The notes beneath the pieces were generated by a model. The model did no database searches. It was not told the DNA's origin and saw only the letters and a program-made list of their open reading frames with translations. From NCBI GenBank assembly GCA_963837005.1, contig CAWIMC010000001.1:310001-374000 (forward strand): a DNA stretch of 64,000 nt, in the 5' to 3' direction. Of the stretch, positions 60,903 to 64,000 are shown piece by piece. A program made the translations under genes and the position numbers. This stretch comes from CALDTK01 sp963837005 (GTDB lineage: Bacteria; Bacteroidota; Bacteroidia; Chitinophagales; Saprospiraceae). How positions within the stretch are numbered: the stretch's first letter is position 1; each line of letters begins with the position of its first letter.

Positions 60903-60910
60903 TACCTTTA
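60903..60910 (+). promoter_or_regulatory. possible -7 box before the DUF4160 gene
   Basis: TACCTTTA, one mismatch from TAnnTTTG, in an AT-rich stretch 13 bp before the ATG and just downstream of two palindromes that could be operator sites. Confidence 0.4.
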
Positions 60911-60922
60911 CAGCAACACGAC

Positions 60923-61155
60923 ATGCCTACTGTTCTTAGAATAATGGGGTTCCGCTTCTTCTTCTACAGCGAAGAGGGGAACGAGCCGCCCCACATCCAC
61001 GTTAAGAAAGGGGACGCCAGGGGCAAGTACTGGACTGATCCGATCGAAATGGCTTACATGAAGGGCTTTACCCGCCAAGACATCAAACGAGCCGGAAGAT
61101 CATCGGCGAGAATCAAGGAATCATTAACGACACCTGGCATGAATACTTTAGCTGA
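60923..61155 (+). CDS. DUF4160 protein (one-base deletion)
   Basis: Begins MPTVLRIMGFRFFFYS, then GNEPPHIHVKKGDA, the hallmark of DUF4160. In the given sequence the frame runs on into the next gene. Adding one A in GGAAGATC (near 61097) restores the family ending (AGKIIGENQGI ... TWHEYF) with a stop at 61153-61155, giving 77 residues, the usual size. DUF4160 genes are typically followed by a DUF2442 gene, and the pair behaves like a small mobile accessory module; a toxin-antitoxin-like role has been suggested for such pairs but is unproven here. Confidence 0.8.
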
Positions 61156-61411
61156 GATCACAAACATGCGAGCCACGAGCGTACGCATGGAAGCAGACAT
61201 GTTCTACGTCGAGATGGAAGATGGGCGGCAAATAGGGGTTCCCTACAGTTGGTTCTGGCGCCTCGAAGACGCTACTGCTGAGCAGCGCAACAACTGGCGT
61301 TTTATCGCCGGTGGCCACGGGATCCACTGGGAGGAGATCGACGAAGACATCTCGATCGCTGGAATCATCAAAGGGAACCGAGGGCCGAAAAGGCGAGCAG
61401 TGGTAAGCTGA
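61139..61411 (+). CDS. DUF2442 protein
   Basis: The C-terminal part (MEDGRQIGVPYSWFWRLEDAT, EQRNNWRF, GIHWEEIDEDISIAGI) is a complete DUF2442 domain with its DGR-x-I and WxxxDEDI motifs. The start is either ATG 61139 (overlapping the repaired DUF4160 stop, 90 residues) or ATG 61166 (81 residues); the overlap is usual for this pair, so I chose the first. As given, it is fused in frame to DUF4160 by the one-base deletion. Confidence 0.8.
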   Translation: MNTLAEITNMRATSVRMEADMFYVEMEDGRQIGVPYSWFWRLEDATAEQRNNWRFIAGGHGIHWEEIDEDISIAGIIKGNRGPKRRAVVS

Positions 61412-61438
61412 GACACGGTAAGCGCGACAACTCGAAAT

Positions 61439-61465
61439 CTTGAGATCACAATCTGTGATATCAAG
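61439..61465. repeat. third palindrome, downstream of the DUF4160/DUF2442 pair
   Basis: Arms CTTGAGATCACA and TGTGATATCAAG around ATC, with one mismatch between arms. It shares the CTTGAG...CA-ATC-TG...TCAAG frame with 60860-60886, so the gene pair is bracketed by related palindromes. Confidence 0.85.
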
Positions 61466-61469
61466 TTGA

Positions 61470-62040
61470 GGGCCGTCTAATCGGCCGGGCGGACCCGGCC
61501 TCTAACTCTAGGCTAATCAGGGCAGTGATACGGCGCTCGTCGCAACTCCCAGTGCCGAGGAATCCCGCCAGCCAGGCTAAAGCCGTGGACTGTCACGCTC
61601 CTGGCTTTACTGGTCGGGCTCCTCGACGGCGGACTCTCGCCCCGGGTGTCCATGTTCGGCAAGCTCACGAGGCCACCAGTTGCTACGCCGCCCCAGTTCG
61701 GCGGGCTGCCGGGCCCCCTTGGCTGCGCTACGGTGCGGCCGTCGTGGCGGGCTTACGCCCATGATGCCACGCCGGACCTGCCTGCGCTTGGGGCTACGCC
61801 CGGCCACTGGCTGCCCCTCCTCCGTGGCCTAGCTCCAGTCCGCTGCGCTTCCCCTCACTCAGACGGCCACTGCGTGCGGGCCTGTCGCCAGTCGCCCTGC
61901 AGGGGCACCCGCAGGGTCCTGCCGTCACAGGCGTTCACGACTCGCGGCCACTCCGCGAAGCTCCGTCAGCCACTCGTGGTTCGCTGTTCCTCTGGCCCCT
62001 AGGCAGCAGCCCGCATAATCCAGGCCGCTAATCATAGGCT
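61470..62040 (-). ncRNA. GC-rich structured non-coding stretch, possible HEARO/omega-RNA-like element
   Basis: About 570 bp with no convincing gene but many complementary segments: a perfect GGCCGGG/CCCGGCC stem (61483-61500), a CCAGCCAGG...CCTGG...CTGG stem (about 61565-61615), and several GGGGCTACGCCC-like short hairpins near 61790. Read on the minus strand the layout (long GC-rich RNA, terminal stem, GATTAGCC phrases near the end) recalls IscB-associated HEARO RNAs. No IscB-like nuclease gene is present, and I cannot verify the match. Frames such as 61646-62002 read as low-complexity and are not called. Confidence 0.25.
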
Positions 62041-62147
62041 AACGCCGGTAGTCGGCGAGGGAACGAGCGGAGCGCTTACGCGCGAGTGAAGTTGGGGGCG
62101 TACATAAGCCGCCCCCAAACCCCCGCTTAACCCAGATGCCGCACGAT

Positions 62148-62185
62148 GATTAGTCACCGCCGCTGAAGCGGCCCGGTGCCTAATC
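62148..62185. repeat. 38-nt imperfect hairpin
   Basis: GATTAG pairs with CTAATC, CACCG with CGGTG and CCGC with GCGG around a short loop. It lies in a non-coding stretch (62040-62467) otherwise featureless except a CTTCAGCTGAAG palindrome near 62300. Confidence 0.6.
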
Positions 62186-62467
62186 ACCGTCCGTCATCCG
62201 GGGATAAATAACTCCGGAGCGCTGTGTATCAAAGACTTACCGCGTGCGCGTGCGCGATCTGCGCGGGGGTGAGTGCGCGGGCCTCTATCATTTTTTTTCT
62301 TCAGCTGAAGCCCCGCAGGGACCGGATCACGGGTGCCTCCGGCGGTCGGGTGTAGAAAAAAACAGTAGGAAAACTGGGTTGCTGCACGATCCAGAGGTCG
62401 TTCCAGCCCGTCGCTATCGCGCCGGGGCGTCTTACGGGAGACCCGTCGGAGGGCTAGCTTTACGGCC

Positions 62468-62701
62468 GTGACGAGCGCACACACCTACACGTACGAACTG
62501 CCGATCCAGGGTCTGGGCTGGCGTGCGGCGCGCGTGACGCAGGAAAAGGATCGCGTGCAGGGGTTTTTGTTCGTCGACCCGCTGGCGGGAAATTTTCCGA
62601 TGCTCACGCCTACCAGTTTGCCAGCAACACGCCAATCCAGGCGGTCGACTCGTGGATCGGTCTTGAAGCGTCCGTTTCACGTGGGCGATGGTCCAAATTG
62701 A
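62468..62701 (+). pseudogene. fragment of the end of an RHS core domain (frameshifted)
   Basis: GFLFVDPLAGNFPMLTP matches the end of the RHS core (FLxVDPLxxxFPxxTPYQFAxN). At about 62609 one base is missing; in the next frame it continues YQFASNTPIQAVD and then WIGLEA, the point where RHS proteins switch to a variable tail. The sequence before about 62530 fits the core poorly. It may be the downstream remnant of the RHS gene seen at 58920-60092. Confidence 0.65.
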
Positions 62702-63757
62702 ACGACGAGAGTTGAGCTTCAGGCGGGACAACAATCATCCTTTAAACATCAACGGTGTTCAGTGACAGATACAGTGGAGGTAATGGCAGACTGGATTCGC
62801 GCAATTCAGTGATTTTCCAGCCTTTTCCTCCTAACTTCGACAAAGGTGTGTTGAGCAACCCAAACCCCAAAACAAAAGGGACAACGCTGGAAGGAGTTTC
62901 GGGCAAGATAAGAAGATGGAACAAGCGCATCGAAGGGCTGGTTTTGCTGGTCTTACAGGTTCATTTCGAAGAGATTTTAGCTTTGACAATGCTGCATCTT
63001 TGGAGGGGCAGCACCTCTATTCGGAGCTATAATTGCGCAGAGTTGAGAGCCAAATTCTAGTCTGAACCTCAATAACGATAAGCTCGCTAATGGCTTTTCA
63101 CTGTCTCTTGATGCTAATAAATCCCACTCTCACCAATCTCAGGCTCGAAAAGTCCCTCTCGCAAAGTATACGGCAGTGAAAGTCTTCACGGTTACAGAGA
63201 CCCCACCCGGCGGGGGACCACCCAAGTCGACGACTTATCGGAAAGGGGACCCGGGTAAACAAGGCTGGTCATGTCTTTGGACTTCGTACTGAGGCGGAGG
63301 AAACGTCGGGACGACCTTCGAGAGGAAACCTCGGATGAGACATGTTCGAGATTGTAAATTCGTATAATTGACGTTTGCTCGTTAGATTTCCTGCGGGGTG
63401 GATCGGGGCTATGTCTGAGTTTAAAATACGTGTTGGATAGAGATCCATCAATAAATCTCGTACGTACTTGCTTTTGCCGTGACGTTAACTGGGGGGTGCC
63501 TGGCAATCTGTTCGGGATATCATCCCTCGTTTGGACCTCGTAAATTCTGGCGCATACGTAAACGTTGTTGGTGCACGGTTAGTTGGTCTGTAGCTTCATC
63601 ACGTTCACCACGATGTCGTATTTAGGCCAATCAGCAAGACGGTTCAGATTTGCAGCCACCGTACAATAATCAAAGTTGTCGGTGATCGATTGTGCCTATT
63701 TCGGTCGATGAATTATGCGTCGGTATGACCCGTGTGAACGCTAACGTTAGTTCGGAT
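62702..63757. other. low-GC decayed stretch after the RHS fragment
   Basis: About 1 kb with lower GC and different composition from the rest of the window. Short coherent frames appear but do not join: 62755-63060 (including NPNPKTKGTTLEGV), an overlapping frame with AGFAGLTGSFRRDFSFDNAAS near 62930-63000 and FGGAAPLFGAIIAQS near 63000-63040, and about 75 codons from 63070. The position directly after an RHS core end suggests a broken variable tail, but I recognise no toxin family. Confidence 0.4.
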
Positions 63758-64000
63758 TCACACCCCGAGCATCGTCTGAATCTTCCGCTTCGCTATAAAG
63801 GCATCGAGCAGGGAGAGGACCGTCAACTTTTCGTCCTGCGGGAGGTCCTGTACCTCGCGCAGCCGAGAGATCAGCTCCTTGTCGAGGCTTGCGGCCTCGA
63901 CGATGTCGGAGGTTGCCCCGGACATCAGGTAGTCGACCGTCGTGTCGAGGACGCGCACTAGGCTAGCCGCGGCGTCGGCGCCGGGCTTGGTCTCGGCGCG
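63758..64000 (-). CDS. XRE-family transcriptional regulator, C-terminal part (5' end outside window)
   Basis: The frame is open to the window edge. It reads ...KPGADAAASLVRVLDTTVDYLMSG, the last helices of a Cro/CI-type helix-turn-helix domain, followed by a helical tail (ELISRLREVQDLPQDEKLTVLSLLDAFIAKRK) usual for Bacteroidota XRE regulators. The DNA-recognition helix is beyond the window. It probably regulates an accessory or mobile module. Confidence 0.78.
   Translation of the reverse strand, partial: RAETKPGADAAASLVRVLDTTVDYLMSGATSDIVEAASLDKELISRLREVQDLPQDEKLTVLSLLDAFIAKRKIQTMLGV

Noticed and set aside
61646..62002. 118-codon frame in the GC-rich non-coding block
   Set aside because: The translation is P/L/R/A-rich with no domain pattern and the DNA is full of short hairpins, so an RNA or non-coding origin is more likely.
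63192..63506. 104-codon minus-strand frame near the right end
   Set aside because: Basic, serine-rich translation without motif or start context in a decayed region.
63579..63695. Minus-strand stretch of 38 codons with a protein-like composition (FDYCTVAANLNRLADW)
   Set aside because: Bounded by an upstream in-frame stop and without a start codon; it may be a relic of a gene end but cannot be supported as a gene.

Overview
The window comes from a GC-rich member of the Bacteroidota, most likely a Saprospiria/Lewinella-type marine or particle-associated bacterium. The evidence is: type IX secretion (T9SS) type-B C-terminal sorting domains on two giant surface proteins, a PorP/SprF protein beside them, SprB-like repeats, a DUF4199 protein, an HMG-CoA synthase (mevalonate route), a FadN/FadA pair, RHS fragments of the Bacteroidota kind, and TAnnTTTG-like promoter boxes just upstream of several starts.

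Layout. 1-16.9 kb: the 3' part of a giant hyalin-like (HYR) repeat adhesin. It has about 54 tandem 237-bp (79-codon) units, the last 20 arranged in 1185-bp five-unit higher-order repeats, and the array is broken by about 21 small indels. 17-32.4 kb: two more giant secreted proteins (DUF11/SdrD_B/SprB type, and a five-cohesin-like plus PKD/Ig type) with a PorP/SprF gene between them; together they form a surface-adhesin/T9SS locus. 32.5-36.4 kb: fadN-fadA beta-oxidation operon on the minus strand. 36.6-39.6 kb: ExbB-ExbD-ExbD-TonB energy-transduction operon. 39.6-50.9 kb: housekeeping genes, mostly on the plus strand (folC, FKBP isomerase, trmD, HMG-CoA synthase, rimO, msrB, PduO-type adenosyltransferase, 7TM-HD phosphodiesterase). 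50.9-57.7 kb: a minus-strand block (surE, a small membrane gene, lpxB, DUF4199, a small domain gene, an AI-2E-type transporter, an RluA synthase, rarA). 57.7-58.8 kb: hemH. 58.9-64 kb: an accessory, decayed region with two RHS fragments, a broken tyrosine recombinase, a DUF4160/DUF2442 pair bracketed by 27-29 bp palindromes, a structured GC-rich non-coding stretch, low-GC decayed sequence and the end of an XRE regulator.

The most striking signal is not a gene. A 14-bp word, GTTTTGGCGAAAGC, occurs ten times exactly on either strand between 13.6 and 58.5 kb. Five more copies of a sister form, GTTTTGCCGAAAGG, fall in the same interval. The two forms differ by paired changes that keep a GSC-GAAA-GSC mini-hairpin. 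The word lies in several reading frames of unrelated genes, so selection acts on DNA rather than protein. It is absent from the homogenised HYR array and from the accessory 5 kb at the right end. A second unusual signal is a set of four intergenic elements whose outer arms are degenerate simple repeats in inverted orientation.

Several single-base frameshifts (HYR array, the adhesin near 21.17 kb, folC, the adenosyltransferase gene, DUF4160, RHS fragment) suggest residual consensus errors. Some could be real, and the cluster inside the array follows a positional pattern.
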